From assembly GCA_005798285.1 (NCBI GenBank), contig SYKE01000287.1:1-52462 (forward strand): 52,462 nt of DNA, read 5' to 3'. The notes beneath the pieces are model-generated. The model saw only the letters and a program-made list of their open reading frames with translations. It had not been told where the DNA came from and made no database searches. The position numbers and the translations under genes are program-made. The stretch is from Actinomycetota bacterium (lineage in GTDB: Bacteria > Armatimonadota > SYMT01). This document shows positions 51,684 to 52,462 of the stretch, in pieces (within the stretch, counting starts at the first letter, position 1; every line of letters begins with the position of its first letter).

Positions 51684-52462
51684 TTAGTAGCCACCCTTAC
51701 CGGAGCCGCCCTTGCTTGAACCACCCTTGTCGGAGCCGCCCTTGCCGGAACCGCCCTTATCGGAACCGCCCTTGTCGGAGCCACCCTTGCCGGAGCCGCC
51801 CTTGTCGGAGCCGCCCTTGCCGGAACCGCCCTTATCGGAGCCGCCCTTATCGGAGCCGCCCTTGTCGGAGCCGCCCTTATCGGAACCGCCCTTGTCGGAA
51901 CCGCCCTTATCTGAGCCGCCCTTATCTGAGCCGCCCTTGTCGGAGTCGCCCTTGTCGGGGTCGCCCTTGTCGGAGTCGCCCTTGTCGGAGCCGCCCTTGT
52001 TTCGATCGCAATCATCTCGGTCGCTCTCGCCGTGATGGTCGCCCTCGTGTTCCTTGTCGCGGCCGTCTCGATCGCAATCATCTCGGTCACTCTCGCCGTG
52101 ATGGTCGCCCTCGTGGTCCTTGTCGCAGTCGTCTCGATCGTCGTCGCCGTGGTGCGAGTCATCATCTCGATCACAGTCGTCGCCGGAGTGAGATGCGCCG
52201 CCGCCGCCAGTTCGATCACCGCAGCAGCCGAATTTGAAGTAGCGAGAGCTATCGGGACCCGGGAATTCGCAAGTGCCGGCCCAAGCGTCGAATTCCTCAC
52301 ACTCTTCATCGCCGCCGCCGCCGCCACCGGGCGGGTTGCCACCCTGGCCCGGGATCCAAACTACCGGAATGCAGACCAGTTGGGCGGTGTAAACACCGGT
52401 GGTGAGGATGGTGGGGCGTAGCAGAACTCCCACGATCTGACCCGGCACGGGGGTGAACCCTC
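51684..52462 (-). CDS. Secreted or surface protein with KGGSD-type tandem repeats (5' end outside window)
   Basis: The frame is open to the right edge, so the N-terminus is missing; a GTG at 52448 is inside what looks like continuous coding (GFTPVPGQIVG). The visible part has a hydrophobic-beta segment (LTTGVYTAQLVCIPVVW), a Gly-rich spacer, a Cys-containing stretch (CEEFDAWAGTCEFPG, FKFGCC), then a Asp/His-rich block (DDCDRDDDSHHGDDDRDDCD) with a 22-aa duplication, and finally about 20 copies of KGGSD, KGGSG or KGDSD to the C-terminus. The Asp/His/Cys richness suggests metal binding or a biomineral or adhesive role, but I do not recognise a family. The 15-bp repeat is prone to length change. 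Confidence 0.65.
   Translation of the reverse strand, partial: GFTPVPGQIVGVLLRPTILTTGVYTAQLVCIPVVWIPGQGGNPPGGGGGGDEECEEFDAWAGTCEFPGPDSSRYFKFGCCGDRTGGGGASHSGDDCDRDDDSHHGDDDRDDCDKDHEGDHHGESDRDDCDRDGRDKEHEGDHHGESDRDDCDRNKGGSDKGDSDKGDPDKGDSDKGGSDKGGSDKGGSDKGGSDKGGSDKGGSDKGGSDKGGSGKGGSDKGGSGKGGSDKGGSDKGGSGKGGSDKGGSSKGGSGKGGY
51703..52000. repeat. 15-bp coding tandem repeat (about 20 units)
   Basis: A unit reading AAGGGCGGCTCCGAC on the minus strand (KGGSD) repeats about 20 times with mainly synonymous or Asp-to-Gly changes. It is in frame, so unit gain or loss keeps the protein readable. It is not a CRISPR array because there are no unique spacers. Confidence 0.9.
52005..52136. repeat. 66-bp direct repeat in the Asp/His-rich block
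   Basis: Two adjacent copies of 66 bp (starting at 52005 and 52071) encode 22 aa each, including HEGDHHGESDRDDCDR. The copies differ at only a few positions, so the duplication is recent. Confidence 0.75.

Noticed and set aside
51703-52000. Possible CRISPR-like regular repeat
   Set aside because: The 15-bp units are contiguous, in frame and have no unique spacers, so this is a coding tandem repeat.
52032-52421. Plus-strand frame that looks like membrane helices (VALVVLVAVVSI)
   Set aside because: It is the antisense of the Asp/His-rich repeat; the pattern arises because GAC and GAT codons read as Val and Ile on the other strand.
1-52462. tRNA, rRNA or riboswitch genes
   Set aside because: No cloverleaf, rRNA core sequence or known aptamer was recognised in the intergenic stretches, although small RNAs cannot be excluded by eye.

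Overview
This 52 kb window is high-GC chromosomal DNA from a free-living bacterium, probably an Armatimonadota member. The best single clue is the Ser/Thr kinase at 9896-11608. Its C-terminal half is an H-X9-DG (DUF1559-like) domain with the motif MYSQDYDERLP, a typical armatimonadotal signature. DUF1501 and DUF1549/DUF1553 (PSD1) genes also fit the Armatimonadota, Planctomycetota or Verrucomicrobiota. No rRNA, tRNA, CRISPR array, integrase or transposase was recognised. Most genes have usable Shine-Dalgarno sequences, and TAG, TGA and TAA are all used as stops.

Layout. 1-6.4 kb: a partial secreted EF-hand protein, an S9/DPP-IV-type peptidase, then a marR - pirin - wrbA cluster with two nearly identical MarR-type palindromes, and a Tat-exported Kelch-like protein. 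6.6-12 kb: a PLD/SF2-helicase/DUF3427 protein, a kinase fused to a DnaJ-like C-terminal domain and an H-X9-DG domain, and a YCII protein. 12-16.8 kb: a repeat-rich accessory region with REP/MITE-like palindromes, a 282-bp tandem duplication, a DUF1016 PD-(D/E)XK nuclease, a SUMF1-like protein and an AT-rich pentapeptide-repeat gene. 16.8-25 kb: a DUF1501 protein, an unknown secreted protein, a regulator with two LuxR-type HTH domains, and a three-gene operon of two ~760-aa Helicase_C_3-type paralogues around a 79-aa protein that resembles their C-terminal domain alone. 25-33.4 kb: a hydrolase, an MFS transporter, a beta-propeller protein, DUF1653, and an operon of a double SGNH esterase, L-rhamnose mutarotase, a medium-chain dehydrogenase and a hydrolase broken by one in-frame TAG. 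33.7-42.2 kb: a surface-glycan locus (DegT aminotransferase, Gfo/Idh oxidoreductase, asparagine synthase-like protein, GT4 glycosyltransferase, UDP-sugar epimerase, and a WecA-type transferase fused to the membrane half of a CapD-type protein). 42.2-48.5 kb: a PSD1 protein, DUF192, an ABC ATPase/permease pair, and a short Hsp70-like protein. 48.5-52.5 kb: a sugar-acid operon (EamA transporter, D-galactonate dehydratase, TIM-barrel isomerase) and a partial protein with about 20 KGGSD-type repeats.

How the genes work together. The catabolic genes (rhamnogalacturonan-type esterase, rhamnose mutarotase, galactonate dehydratase, hexuronate-type MFS) suggest use of plant pectin-type polysaccharides. 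The glycan locus builds a lipid-linked, amino-sugar-containing surface polymer. The marR-pirin-wrbA cluster looks like a quinone/flavonoid stress module. The strongest candidates for something undescribed are the three-gene Helicase_C_3 operon, the kinase-Hsp40-H-X9-DG fusion, the WecA-CapD half fusion, the paired MarR operators and the MITE-like repeat family.
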